A stretch of DNA of 64,000 nucleotides from Nannochloropsis salina CCMP1776 (lineage: Eukaryota; Sar; Eustigmatophyceae; Eustigmatales; Monodopsidaceae), in contig SDOX01000121.1 in NCBI GenBank assembly GCA_004565275.1, forward strand, positions 1 through 64,000, read 5' to 3'. The translations under genes were made by a program, and so were the position numbers. Below, piece after piece: positions 43,805 through 56,666 of this stretch (within the stretch, counting starts at the first letter, position 1; every line of letters begins with the position of its first letter). The notes under the pieces are model-generated. The model was not told where the DNA came from and searched no databases. It saw only the letters and a program-made list of their open reading frames with translations.

Positions 43805-46326
43805 TCAATAGACGTGATTCGTTTCCTCTTCCTTCCCTATCTTCTCCTCCTTCCCGTTCCCCCCGCCCGCCCTCCCGCCATCCACGCTGTCTTTCACCAT
43901 GTTTCTCCTGGCCAAGCTCCTCTTGTAGCTTTCGTAATTGAAGGTCAAGGCACGTCTGTCTCGCCATTCCCCAAGGGCCTCCGCCGAAAGCAAGGAGACC
44001 ACAGGGGCGGGCAAGGAGGCGGACTTCGTGGACCGAGGGAGGGAGGAGGAGGCGGCAGGGGACAGGGGGTAGGGCGAAGAAGGATCTGCGCTGGTGGGAA
44101 AGGGGGGAAATGGCAGCCTGTGGCATAGAGAGCATAGAGGTGACAGGTTTGGTCAGATTCTTCCCTCGTAGGACTACATCCCGCCCTCTTCCATTCTTCC
44201 TGCCCCTGCCCCCCTCCCTTTGTCCCTCCCTCCCTCCTTCCTTTTCCATCCCTTCCTACTCTTTTCTAAGCTCCCAGGAAGCACGCGTTGACCCACTCTC
44301 CCTCCACATCTCTCTCTCGAAGGAGAGACTGCTCCCGTCGCGGCCCCACGAGGACCTCAAGAGCTCAGAGGAGCGCGGTCGTAGCTCGGGAGGGTTATCC
44401 TCCACCTAGGAAGGAGACAGGGACAGAGAGATGGGACGAAGGGAATGAAGGGGCTGAAGGTGACAATCGTGGGGAAGGCCTCACGGAGCTTTATCTGTGA
44501 ACAAATGCACACAATGCCCGCGATGTGCCCAGACGTCTATCTCTTCAGCGCCTTCCTCTCTGTCCCTTCGTTCCTTTCTGCCTCACACCGCCCCTCCATA
44601 CCTGTTTGGCCGCAAGGGGACATCGGTACAGGGGGTCGCCGGAGAGCTGGCGACAGGCGAGAGTGAAGTGAAGGGAGGCGTTGAATCGGCTCTCCTAGAA
44701 ATTTTGGGAAGCAAAGATATAGTGGGAGGGAGATAGTGAGGGAGAAGGACTAGCAAATGCAGAAGGTGACAAGATACTCCTGGTAGTGGCCAATCCAAAT
44801 CCATGGGTGATGCGATCTTTTCGAAGCGAGGGGGGTTAAACAAAGATACAGAATAAATATTGAACGAGGAAGGAGGCAGGGCAGTGAAAGAGGAGGAAAC
44901 AAAATTGGTAAAAGGATGGAACAGGGGGGCGTGAGACAGAAAAATAGCCATTTCAAGACCTGCAAGAGACACAAAGCGGCTTTACTTCCAGCAGAGACGA
45001 ATTCCGACATGTTGATATCTAGGACACCCACACGCTTGATGGCTCCCGAGCGGCGATTGACCTGAAGAGAGGAAAGGAGGAAGGCAAAGAAAGGGAAAGG
45101 AAGGGAAGAAATATATGTCACCTTCGGCAGAAGTCGCACATGAGACATCTCGTGCGAGGACCATGGAGTGGGAGCAGAAATAAGGCGAGGAATAATTAAC
45201 AGCCACGTGCTGGAAATTATTTGAAGAGTGGAAAGAAAGAGGATGGCTTCGACTATTTTCGAAGTTTCAAGGCGTTGGATCGAGCATTTTGATGCTGACG
45301 TCAAGCAAGCTTATATGAATGGCTTGTCCGAGGGTAAAGACGGCGATGTCAAGCTCCACCATCTGGGCTGTGTGCCATCCTCTTTTTCCTCAACCCTCCT
45401 CTTTCCTCTACTATTTCCTTGCTTTCCTCCACTTCCCTCTCCCTCTCCAACCCTTTTATGTTATTCACCTGCCGAACGGAAAAGTGAAGCATGCGAGGCA
45501 AGAGGATATTGCTCTCGCTGTCTACACTGAAGCAAGTCAAGAATGTAAAAGGCGCCTCCCACCGTACCTGTGTATATGGAATAGTTCAATATTTACATCA
45601 TAACAGGACAACGTAAGACGCGGAAGGTGAAAGGAGAAGGAAAGACGCTCATCGGAGAAGGAAATGGAGCAAAAGGGAGAGAGGTGCAGCTCAAAAACAT
45701 TAATAATGGGTAAAAACAAAAGACAAACAAGACTTACGCTGTAATTTCGGGCGTTCACACTCACGCCGTCTGTTTGGCCGTAGCTGCCTTGACCGTCTTT
45801 CCACTGGAGGACAAGGGCATGGTTTGAGACGGAATAGGGATGACTTAGCTAAATATTTACGCGTCCAACACGGACATCTCCGTGAATATGGACATGATTA
45901 CAGAATTTCGTCATCAGTCTAGTACCCTGCACTTTTTCCCTCTTGTCAAAGATACCATTGTCGAACGTGTAATACTCAAATTCCTCAGAAATGTCTGCGG
46001 GATCTAACGCTTCAGCACAGGCGCAGAAATTTCCTACGCCCCTTGATACGTCCTTTCTACTTCATTACCTTCGTGAAAAGTCGGCCTGATTGGGGATAAT
46101 GTACGAGACTATGGATCTGAAGAGTCATTTCGAATTTAAGAAGACGTGTTGACTCACGCCTGAGCGATGTAAGGGAGGGGAGGAAGGAAGCCAGTCTGTG
46201 CCTTAAGGTCGTCTTTGTGGTGCCTGGCGTTGTGCTTGCGCTGATTGTTGTAGTGGTACTAGCAGTGCTGCATGTACTTCCAGTGCTAGCAGCACTGCTG
46301 CGTCGTGAATTCGTGCTATTTTTCAT
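43805..46326 (-). CDS. NT-C2 (EEIG1/EHBP1-type N-terminal C2) domain protein
   Basis: Exons 46069-46326, 45738-45803, 45469-45567, 44960-45061 and 44602-44694 are all multiples of three and join in phase 0. Together they build one C2-like domain. It reads KFEMTLQIHSLVHYPQSGRL, WKDGQGSYGQTDGV, VRWEAPFTFLTC, LPRMLHFSVRQ, VGVLDINMSEFVSAGSK and FNASLHFTLACRQLSGDP. This matches the NT-C2 fold of EEIG1/EHBP1-type proteins, a membrane- or cytoskeleton-linked adaptor domain. A further exon (VEDNPPELRPRSSELLRSSW) and a last exon (ending ALTFNYESYKRSLARRN and a basic/acidic tail) follow, with the stop at 43805-43807. One small exon (IKLREAF, near 44480) may be missed between them. The N-terminus is Ser/Thr-rich. 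The function in this organism is unknown. Confidence 0.78.
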
Positions 46327-47142
46327 AATATAAAGTTGGAGGAGGGAGAGCCCAGACAGAGCGGGGAGCAGAACTCGGGCGGGCTAGAAAACTAGTGTAA
46401 TAAAAATGTCGAGAAGGTACGCAGATAAGATGAGTGGGATCGGCCAGACTTATAGCTCAACTCATAATAGGTATAGAACCTCTACGGTGAAATTGTAGTT
46501 GTGGTTGTTCGCATCAAGCACTTGTCGATGTCAATCCGGCCCGAAAAGCTTCTATAGAGGCTACGTTGCACCGCTTTGGGAACACGCAGGTGCACACTTT
46601 CCCTTGCCATTCATGGGACGCGTATTTCATGCAAGACGTACATTACAACATGATATGTCCCAGCCTGAAACTACATAAGTCGCTTTCCTATAACCTTGTC
46701 GGTTTTTTTGGCGTTCCCGTGTTGTGTTTTGGCTCTTTAGAGCTCGCCTCGCCCCTGCTTTCCGGCGGCGGCGTGGCTTGAAGATATATGGGCCAGGTCC
46801 CAGGCCCCGCGTGTCGGACCCCGTCACCGCTCCACACGACATTCTCCATTGTAGGGTTCTCACGCGAAAGAGCCAATCATGCGACTACCTACTTGAATTT
46901 ACTCATAATTTGATTGATATGACTTCGTCTTGCTGGCGTGCAGTGGTGAGTCATAGGAGCTAGGAGCTGAAGACGCACGCCATTCGAAGGAACCTCTTCC
47001 GCATTCACTACATTGTATCGACGGTGCTAATTTACCAGCATGTAGGATACATGTGACAGATATTAGCTGAGAATATTTTTCAAGTGATCTTGAGTTTTTC
47101 TAACATTCTTTTTCCCCCAAATAAATCTGCTTAGTCCGGGCA
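46327..47142. other. Divergent promoter region, AT-rich
   Basis: About 800 bases between the starts of the NT-C2 gene (-) and the secreted protein gene (+). It marks the change from GC-rich to AT-richer DNA. No RNA gene or repeat recognised. Confidence 0.45.
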
Positions 47143-50100
47143 ATGCGTTTCCTTTTTTCTACGTTATCTTTCCTGGCTGCCTTCCTGATCCGATGCCCGC
47201 CTGTCTCGTCGCAATCTATCCCAACTTCGGCCGCAAATCTCATGAAAAAAGCGGCATGGGGCGCTGCAAAGGGTGCAATCAAGGCGGCACATGCGTCCGC
47301 GAATGTGAGTGTCAAAGTGTGGCTATTGATCCGGACAGGAACTGTTTAAGAAGGCAAGACAAGATTTATTTTTCCGTTCACAGCAACTAGAAGTACCACA
47401 AATATTTGCAGCATTAGGTCTTAAAGTAAAACTTTATAATATACAAATAATCATTATCGTCCCACTTTATCCTGTCCGGCAGAGTGATACGACGCCATCT
47501 GACCCTAAGGCCGCGGCGGCCTACCTCGCCAAGCAGGCAGCCATGGGTGCCGCTCAGGTGAAGTAACAAGGACATTAATATTATTTAAGATCGGTATAGG
47601 CTATAGGAAAAATGTGCTTGTTCTTTTCTTGCTTTGTTGAAATCTATATCCTACTGCTGGTACTCTTCGTCCTTCCTCTGAATTCATTTTCTATTTTTCT
47701 AACCCTTTTCCCTCTACATTCCTGCCTTGCATCGCGTAGGGTGCCCTTGAGAGCGCAGGCCGCAACAATCCAGTAGCCATAGATCCAACCACGGGCTCTG
47801 TTTCTTTAGATCAGGTTACGGCCAGATCTCCGGAAGCGATGGATTTCTATAGGTATGTAGGACGTTTTCACAAACTTGACAGCCGAAGTGAGGGGGGAAT
47901 ACTCTACAATAGATCCCAGTAGCTTGAAATGAGGGGCTGGAAGGATTTGCCTCTTTTTGTATATCCATCTTTCGTGTTTATGTACCATTCTCTAAGCACC
48001 ACCTGTTTATCGCCCCGTTCACTTCCCTCTCAGTACCATGGCGAATGTGGCTGTGAACCAGCTGGATATGACCGATGCCCAAAAGGCTGTCTTCCTCTCT
48101 TACACATCTTATGCCCTAGCGGGACTGAATGCCAGTATTGAGTTCAACTGTGCCTGGCAGGCCAGTGTCGGGCTCAATTTCAACATAGCCTTTCCCGACG
48201 GGGTGAGTATCTTTCTCGATTGCCATTCTTCATTTATATATTCTTTTTCCTTGATCCGGTTTCTCTCCTCTTTTTCCCTCATCTACCGCCGTATCAGCTT
48301 CCGGCCTTACCCGCTGCGTAAAAGCTGATCGCCCCCCTCCTTCTCATTTCTCATCCACCTTTTCCCCATTTTCCTTCCTCCCACCTTCAGTATGCTGTGT
48401 ACCATGTCTTATTTGTACCCAAGCTTCAAGGGCCTATGGACATCATCCGCATCGAAGGTACCCACTTACCATTTCTCTTTCTCCCTTCCGCGCCCTTTTC
48501 GCCTCTCCGTCCGTTTTATCCTCGCCAATTACGTTCCTTTCTCTTCTTTATTCACTCCTGTCTGTTCGAACTTAACAAGTGGAACCTCCCTCATTTTTGT
48601 TGCTTATTCCTCCTTCACGACAGGCGATTATCCCTTCGTCCGATATTTCTCCTACCAATCCTACGATCCTAAGTCACTAGACCCTGTGGCTTCTGTCCGC
48701 GACTATGAGGTACAAAAGTAAAAGGCCAAGTTGAGGGCAAAGAACGTCACGCGACCCGCTCGCACCTATTTCTAGAGACTAGGGCTCTTTGAAAAAATCT
48801 CTGGACGCGTCCCCATTCCCCCTACTTTCTGCTCATCCCTCTGCTTGTTTATGCTTCTCTAGATCAAACCCGTACGGGGCGTCAACCCCTTTGCCACTCC
48901 AGGCACAGCTTTGGGAGATAAGGGCAAGTATCAAGTTCACGTTACTCTCAATGGCGATCAAGGCTACCCGAATGAGCTTCCCACCATTGCATCTGGGAGT
49001 AACGCAACAGGTATTACAGCTCTCGCTTACTCCAAATGTTTTGATTTTATTATCGTTCTCTCTGCTTGTCCTCTCTACTCTACTTTCTTCTTGTGAATTC
49101 TTTCTCTATTTTCAATAAGCTTTTCTTCCATCCATTCTTCAATCAGTATCTTTGTTTGTTGTGCACCGCTTTTGATGTGAAATTCATTACGAATGTGATA
49201 ATCACTCATGGATTTCCCGCTATGCCTCAGGCGCTTTTGTTCTTCTCCGCGTCTATGCCTATGACAAGCAATCTCCCGACAAGACGGACATCTGGGGTGC
49301 TGTTGCGCCTCCTGTCGTCAAGTACAAGGTACAAAGAGAGGGACCCAGGGATAGCTCGACCTGTGAATATTATATCAGACATGTTTTTTTATTTATATCC
49401 CGCTCATTTTTTTCTGCCCATCGTATGCTCCACCGTTCCTTTTCTTTTCCCCTTTCCCAGCTATTCAATCCCTCATCCGGCCAAGGCGGGCTCTGGTACA
49501 CTCTTGATCAGTGTACGCCCAATAACACGAAGATTGCTTCTCAATTTATCTCCACAATTGCAACTGGGTAACTATCACTTTCCTTCCTCCTACTATTTTC
49601 TGTAGCGATTTTGCTCCCATTTCCTTCATGGTCACGATTTCTGATTTATCAAAAGGATGTTATGGTCCTCTTTCTCTTGCCAGGAATCTTTAGTGCAATT
49701 TTCGCGCTTTTCTTTTACGAGCCCATGCAAACTGCTATTGCGAGCACATCCAATTCTTCTGCCTACATATAATCCCTCTTCTCCATTTTTGCTTCCCCCC
49801 CTATGTCTAATCTTTTTAGCTACTCCCGCGTATTAGCCACTGAGAATAAAGCCGGCGTAAACCCGTGCCCGACATGGAACAGCCGGGATCAATTTCGTAA
49901 GAAGGAAGGAGGGTGGGGAAAATGAGAGTTGAAAGTTACAGGATGGAGAGGAAAATTCCCGGTATGAGATGAGAAATTGCATATGATCTGCATATCCCTT
50001 TCGTGGATCATATATGAAAGACCTGTATTTCTGTCTACCTTTGCAAACATTTGCTTGCTATTCCTCATTTCATCTCTCCGCCTCCTTGTTCTAACCATGT

Positions 50101-51587
50101 AGGTCTCTTTCGGCGGACGGGTACACGCGCGCCGTTTGTCAACAAAGATGCGAACTATCTTCTAAGTTGTGGGAGTGAAGGTGAGTAATTTGAATCAAGA
50201 AGGGGCCTATGCAGGGAAATACTTTTTGAAAGCTGGAGAAAAAGCCAGCGACAAAGGCCTGCTAAACTACAATTCTTGTTTTTTGTAGCAAGACTTTTAC
50301 CCTGCGTTTCTCTCGGTGTCTTCTAATCTTGCGTTTCCCTCCATTCTTCTCTCCAGTCGACGGTGGTGGGGTACAGGGGAACCTCGTGGCTGTGATCACG
50401 GGCACTCTTCCTCCTTCCCCGGGTGGCCTCTGGACCCCTCCTTTTGTGGCGGACTTCACTAAAAGTAATGCGCGGTACCTCAGCCTCTCCACTTATGATT
50501 TGAATGTACGTATACAGTTTGGTAGCATGATACAGGTGTTGACTCGAAAGCACAATAACATTTAATTTTTGCATTAACAGATTCCAGGTCCTGTGCTACA
50601 AACGCTATTTGATAGTGATATTGTCGATTTCTACACGCAATACTATGGCTCGGAGGTAAGAAGCATTCACATAGAGGAAGGAGACGAGGAGATGAGAGTT
50701 AGGATATGAGCTTTCTGAGGGAAGGATATGAAAATGTTGGATACGGTGAGATGTTGGACCTAGCGTTTGGGACCGGCATCATCGCGTTAGTCTGCAAGAA
50801 TATTGTTTTAAGTGTTTGAAATGTGACCGTTTTTCCTTGTCCTCCATATTTTTTAGTACCTCTGGAATCTCCGTAACTCTCGCCAGTATAAAATCGTGGC
50901 CGCCGCGGACCTTGCCTCTGCCAAACGCTGCGGTCACTTGACTAGGGATGCCATGTTTCTCTCAACCTGGGGCCAGACTGCCCGCGTCTCCTATCCAGGT
51001 CAGTCTTAGTCGCTGCTTTTCGAAGGCTTGCTCTCGCGCTGTTTGCTCAACTTCGATAACTTCGGATTTCTTGGACACGCTTTGTTGAGACATTTGATTT
51101 TGTCATTACTTATCCATCCCATTCCATTTCTGGTAGCTCTGGTCCTTCGAGAGATTCTTTCTCAGAGCAGCCGCATTGGTGACAATGCAAACAATACCCA
51201 AGTGAGTATTTGAATGCTGCAGCCTTCACACCTGTTCTTCCATCGAACACATATGCGTTGATAACCTGCTCACTGATTTCGTCGTTTCAACATTGCAGAG
51301 CATTCACAACATAAAACAAGCGTGTGAGAGCATCGCAGGCGTCGGTGCGAAATGCGAAACATCAAGTTTCGCCTCCAGTGTCATGAAGAACTTCTATCCC
51401 AAGGTAGGATGAAGAGCTATTTTCTATGGGACCACATAAAGGAAACCACCAGGCTGATTCATAACATATAACTTTTTCCTCTGCCGTGATTTGTCATGAT
51501 GGCGTCCACAATCAGGTGACATACTATGACTGCTTGCAAGGCGGCAAATCCGTAGCAGCCCCTTACAACCAGAGTGCGACGTACTGA
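47143..51587 (+). CDS. Large secreted protein of unknown function, many exons
   Basis: The ATG at 47143 opens a classic signal peptide (MRFLFSTLSFLAAFLIRCPP, then VSSQ). About a dozen short exons follow; examples are 47143-47304, 47483-47557 and 47740-47852. Recognisable blocks are MDFYSTMANVAVNQLDMTDA, YAVYHVLFVPKLQGPMDIIR, YPFVRYFSYQSYDPKSLDPV, IKPVRGVNPFATPGTALGDK, AFVLLRVYAYDKQSPDKTDI, GGLWTPPFVADFTKSNARYL and YLWNLRNSRQYKIVAAADLA. The C-terminus has Cys residues (ACESIAGVGAKCETSS) and ends YNQSATY. The order R-Y-x-S-x-x-x-Y-D followed by I-x-P-x-x-G-x-N-P-F reminds me of bacterial and algal DUF1214/DUF1254-like proteins; I cannot confirm that. No catalytic motif or membrane anchor after the signal peptide, so it is probably extracellular or in the secretory lumen. 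Coding GC is lower than in the first 45 kb. Confidence 0.75.
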
Positions 51588-52172
51588 GTCAGCAACGAGA
51601 TCATGAAGTCCTCAACGAAAAGGGAAGAGAAATTGGCTTTATTCTTGTGCGACGATATCGACTCGTGACATGGACATTGTCGACGCGAAGGAAAAGCGGT
51701 GTGCAAGCTACGTACGACTATACTGATGCGATGGGTTGAGTCTTCGAGTCAACGAGTCAAGAAGAGAAGCGAGTCACGCAAGTGACCCAGGTTACGAAGG
51801 CGAGATAAGCCTCAGCAAACGGGGGAAAGTGTGGAAGTAAAATCATCGACATCGCTCCTCATCCACGATTATTTCTGACTTCTGAGAAAACACAATTATT
51901 GCTTTAGAACAAGAGCTTGTAGATCTTTCAGTCAAATGCTTGTACCATGACCTCAACCTTCACCTGCTATAGCTCAAAGGAGACTCGAGAGGCTTCCTCG
52001 TGAGCTTTTTTAGGCGGTCGAAACCAAATTGCTCACTATATTTTCACGCCAAACGGTTTACTCGAAACAGGCTGGTCTTGTCACATATATCGTGTTGGTG
52101 CCCGCAAAAATATTTCGAGGACTCTGACTGCTTTATGTTCATTCTTTGCACGACGTGACAGCTGCTCATGAG
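51588..52172. other. Intergenic between convergent genes
   Basis: 3' flanks of the secreted protein (+) and ACR3 (-). Contains a run of cgagtca/gagtcaa-type repeats near 51739-51780. No gene seen. Confidence 0.45.
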
Positions 52173-53985
52173 TTAAACATGCATTTCCACGCTCTTGATG
52201 CCCTCCACTGGCTCCCCCCCTTGCACACTTTCCTCCGTTCCTTTTACTCCGTTCCTCGACAACTTGCTCGGGACGGTGGTTTCCTGCCCCTGGTACCACG
52301 CTCTTTTGAAATACTCTGCCATCTTCACCAAGGACAGCATGGTCGGGATCTCGATCAAGGCCCCAACCACACTCATGAGCGCCTCTCCAGAGTTCAGTCC
52401 AAAAGTGCCCACGGCCACCGCCAGGGCAAGCTCGAAATTATTCGAAGCAGCCGTGAAAGCCAAGGTAGTAGCTTGAGCGTAGGTAGCATTGGCCAGAAAA
52501 GATAGGTAGAAGCTGCCAATGAACATGCTCAAGAAGTAGATGGCGAGGGGGACAGCGGCGTAGAGGACGCGACCAATCTGGGACAGAATTGGGCCGAATC
52601 ACGCCGCGAGTGAAGAATAATATTGGAGAGAAAAAATGAGAGGTTCTATCAACACTCCTGAGGCTTGCACAGTCCTGCAGAGACATACATTTCATCTTGA
52701 CCTTTGCCCACGAGAGTCCACTCAACACGAAAGGAAAAAGAAGGGGAGGGGAGAGGGCCTGACAGGGATCACTACCTGGCTCAAGATGCTCTTGGACTGG
52801 GTGGCAAAGAGCACCACGATGGTGAAGAGAAGAGCGGCCAGCGTCAGAGGACCGATGCGAGGAGCGAAGGACGTGTAGTACCACTCCTTGCCTTTGAGCT
52901 TGGTAAGGAGAAGCCTGGACCGGGTGGATTGTGGGAGGTGGGATGGGTAGGAGAGGAAGCGTTGGGGGGGGCGGTAGCACGAGCGATAAGACATTCAAAG
53001 CATCTGCAGTGCTATGAAGGAGGGCATGCACGATGGAAAAGTACTAGAAAAGCGGCAGGTCATTACCAGGAAGAGACAGAGGGGACAGGCGTGAGAGGGA
53101 TATCAGGCGGATCAACGGAGCATGACAAGGAAGACAAATGCTTCAACATCTTTCAATCGAAGGAAGAAAGAAGCCTTGCCCTGAAGGACGTACCAGCAGA
53201 GAACCCCTGCAGCGAGTGGAATGCCCAGGTAGATTCCCACAGAGATGGCAATGTCCCCCATGGTCACCTCCACGGCACTCGTGCCCGCCGAGCCCAGCAT
53301 GGCCGTGGGCAGCGTGATCAGGAAAAGCACCGCATACGGGGAGTAGAGGAAGATGGTGATGATGCTGTTGAGGGCAACGATGGCCGCGCAATACTCGCGA
53401 TCGCCCCTAGCCAGCTCCACCCATACGATCACCATGGCGATACAACGGGCACAACCCACGAGGGAGAGGCCCGACATGAAGGAGGCGTACCTTCCTTCGT
53501 GGAAGAATGCGACGGCCTGGCAAGAAGAAGAAGGAAAGTAAGGACGATGAGTTCCAGGTCGGGGAGACTCAGGTCTGAGGTCATCGTCGCCCGCCTCTCA
53601 GTGACGCCCTCTTTCAACGTACCAAAAAATACATCAAGAACGGCCCCACTACCCAGTTCAGAAACAGTGTCAAGAGGACCAAATGAGTATCGGCAAAGAC
53701 GTCGCGCATCTTGTTCCAGCGAACCTTAGCCAGAGGAGGAAATATCATGAGGATTAATCCGATGGCTATAGGAATATTGGTGGTCCCAACACTCGATGCT
53801 TTGATCGCCTTGATGATGGCAGGAGCCTGTCCAAGCGCCAGTCCCACACCAGCAGCTAGGATGATCCATCCCGAAAGGAATTTGTCCAAGAAAGATAGCT
53901 TTTTCTCCTCCTCAGGGTGAGAGTGGTTGAATTGCGGGCTTTCCACCGCATAGATCTTCGACTCTTGTGAGGAGGGCCCGGACAT
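52173..53985 (-). CDS. ACR3: ACR3 arsenite efflux transporter
   Basis: An arsenite/H+ antiporter of the BART superfamily that expels As(III) across the plasma or vacuolar membrane. Four exons (53623-53985, 53194-53516, 52776-52914, 52173-52577) join in phase to 409 residues with about ten hydrophobic spans. Markers are KVRWNKMRDVFADTH in the first loop and GCARCIAMVIVW (the conserved transport Cys, about 143-146). Others are LNSIITIFLYSPYAVLFL, KGKEWYYTSFAPRIGPLTLA and the ASNNFELALAVAVGTFGLNS block near the end. The splice from LCW to LLLTKLKGKEW uses a GTACGT donor inside a longer open frame. The start at 53985 (MSGPSSQESK) is preferred; an upstream in-frame ATG lies at 54057. Divergent from the arsenate reductase gene. 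Confidence 0.93.
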
Positions 53986-55029
53986 GCTGCGAATGGCTGA
54001 GAAGAAAATATGGTGAGCATTTTTCATAATGTTGAGCCGTGCATTGTTCAATAACACGTGATGGAGGAGACGGAGGGATCCTCGCTTTCGTTCAGCAGAC
54101 GGGTTGTTGAGACCGGGGAGGTCTTACGCTTATTACAGAGTATGCGCTACACATAGGGTTTGATCTACGACAATCATGCATGCAATATAGACTGACGCAA
54201 CATGACAGGAGAAAGTCCCTTTAAGTCTGACAGAAACTTGTCACAGGAGACGGGAAAGTCACCCTACGGGGGCAGGACACATGCAGGGGTCCTCAGATTT
54301 TGATGGCCTGGAGTCGCCTTGGTAGGGGCGAACGAGTAAATCTTCATTCCCGACAAATGAATCTAGGCCCCACCACTCGTTGACAGGGGAGTTAGGCGGC
54401 GTCAGATGTGCCTTTGTGAGCATAGACGAGGCATAATTCCGTGCGAACTCATTTCGTACGTCCCCCAATTATGTGCAACGTGCTCGTTCATCTTCAAAAC
54501 GAAATTCTCGGTGCGTATATATCGTGGCTTTTTCCCGCGTGGAATGGAAAAAAGCTCGGATCTGATGCATGGCGTCGACAAATGACTACTTCATTCCCCT
54601 GACAAAGCATGTCGCACGCTCTGTTTCAAGGTCCTGTCTTATGTATACAAAATAATAACTGTGCGAATGGATGAATGAATAATATATATTTTGCCTGTCA
54701 AAATACACTACGACCTCCTACAATCCGGCTTCGGGTTGAGATTCTAAACGTGTAATCAGCAGCCTTGCATCTGACTGCGTGAGTTTTATGAGTAGCGCGT
54801 CACAAAGTACGTAACTACCACCTCTTGTCCCCCTTTAAAAAGTTCCAACATTGCAACACCAACCCTGGGTATTCACGCTGGCGATTGAGTCAGTGTGCGG
54901 TGGTATATTAGTCTTTGATACCGAACTGCTTCAACTAAGCCCCCTCGGTGAAAGCCCCTGCAAAGGCATTCTGCAGACAAGGAGAAAAAGCTGAAGCTCC
55001 GACCGAGCGTTTGGCCAGGACATTAACAT
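53986..55029. promoter_or_regulatory. Divergent promoter region of the arsenic gene pair
   Basis: About 1 kb, AT-rich, between the ACR3 (-) and ArsC-like (+) start codons. The head-to-head layout suggests shared control by arsenic, but no specific operator could be recognised. Short frames here are not called. Confidence 0.4.
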
Positions 55030-55841
55030 ATGATAAATTCATCGATTTCGTCTTTCCTTAAACATATTTTCAAACCCTTCTCCTCTCATCCAGCCAAAAA
55101 CCGAGAGAGCAGGATGGCGGGTAACCAGCCTCCTCCCTTCAAGCTCCTCTTCGTCTGCGTGGAAAACTCCAATCGTAGTCAAATGAGCCAGGCGTTCGCC
55201 ACCATCCTAGGCGGGAATAAAGTGGAGGCTTACAGTGCGGGAAGCAAGCCCAGTGGTGTCGTCAATCCGAAGGTAAACTGAAAAATAGAAAGCCAGCAAG
55301 CAGACAGTAGGACGGGGACACTGAAAAGGAGATCGTGTAGACAGCTTGCATCGACTCAGCGTCATAGTATTTTTCATGACAGGCCATCCTTTCCATGAAA
55401 GAAATCGGCTATGATTTGTCCCTGCACGACTCCAAGAGTCTGGAAGAGGTCAAAAGATTCGCTCCCTTCGATGCGGTGGTCACTATGGGTTGCGGAGACG
55501 CGTGCCCATGGATGCCGGCCAAGCGGACAGTCAATTGGACAATCCCTGATCCCAAGGTATGTTTACGTGGCTAGAGAACGCCGAAGCTGCAACATGAGAA
55601 ACACTCTGCAGTGAGTCAAAAGACTTTCGGTCGTCGGGAGGCCCGAATGTCGGATGCTGACGTCTTCACCGTTTCTTCATGCTAAACGACCCGTCCCGCG
55701 TTTCCTTCTTTCTCTTGTCTCGATTGGAATACTATCCGACAGCATATGGAGCCCGAAGAATTCAATAAAATACGGGACTATATCAGAAGTCTGGTCAAGG
55801 AGCTGCTGGATGAGCTTGAGACAGGGAATGACGGGAAATGA
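55030..55841 (+). CDS. arsC: ArsC-type arsenate reductase (LMW phosphatase fold)
   Basis: Reduces arsenate to arsenite, which ACR3 can export. Three exons (55030-55272, 55383-55556, 55743-55841) give 171 residues. The phosphatase-like anion loop CVENSNRSQ (Cys43 to Arg49, C-x5-R) is intact, followed by SQAFATILGG and AYSAGSKPSG. A second Cys pair (GCGDACP, Cys118 and Cys122) sits where thioredoxin-coupled enzymes place their resolving cysteines, and WTIPDPK is the conserved Trp/Pro/Asp element. The tail (EEFNKIRDYIRSLVKELLDE) is helical. The start at 55030 gives a basic 28-residue extension that could be a targeting peptide; ATG 55114 would start directly at the domain. The sequence is bacterial in style but has spliceosomal introns, so any transfer would be old. 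Confidence 0.92.
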
Positions 55842-56666
55842 ATATGACAAAAAGGGTAAAAGCATGGGGGAAACCCAAGGAAGGAGGAGATTCGCAAAGA
55901 AATGGGAGATTCGTACAAGCTGCGAGGAGTGCAAGAAAAAATCTCCGCGAGACTCAATTGAAACATGAATCTTTAAGGCAATACTGTCAAGGAAAAAAAT
56001 TACTGAAGTAAGCCGGGATAAAAACCAACGAGGAAAAAAAAAAGAAGAAAAAGTCATGCGCAAAATCTCTACATTCAATGAGGATTTATGCTATCAGTTC
56101 CAGGCCACTCGCAACTCATTTTTTGGCTTCAGAAGCCGTCGTATATCGTCCTACTTTTAGCGCATCGCGTGTCGAAGTGCCCTGCCACCATCTACAGCGG
56201 TCAGACAAGGTCAGTACTTCATTCCTTTGTTTTCAGTCATCACAAAGAATTGAGGTATATGTTTAAGGCACCATGATGAAATTGGGTTGGGAAATGCTAT
56301 TTTCGCATACATCAGACATTCCCTCGCATTTTTCAAGAGGTATAGGGGAGGTTAACCTTGTGCCCGGCATTGCGAACATGGCAAATGACCAGTGGGCACA
56401 CTCAAATGCCAAAAGTGATGCTCGCTGGCGTCTTTTTCCTGTGCCAAAGTTTGCTTAGACGGCTTTTCTGATGCATCACTTGTTCCCTAGGATGTTAAAG
56501 TCCGCGTACAGTCTTGCTTTTCGTGTTCAAGCGGCGTTCGTTGCTAACCGACAGACTACCTACAAGTACCTTGATTCACCTCTCTATTGGCAATTTTCCT
56601 GTAACAGTCAACGGTTGAGAAAAAGAGCAACAATAATCAGGTTCGCAATTTTACGGAGTGACACAA
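55842..56666. other. Intergenic, AT-rich
   Basis: 3' flank of the arsenate reductase and promoter of the BTB-BACK gene. A-rich runs near 55990-56050. No RNA gene, repeat or supported frame. Confidence 0.45.

Noticed and set aside
45319-45603. Plus-strand frame with FYVIHLPNGKVKHARQED
   Set aside because: Looks protein-like, but the opposite strand gives VRWEAPFTF...LPRMLHFSVRQ, which fits the NT-C2 domain with exact splice phases.
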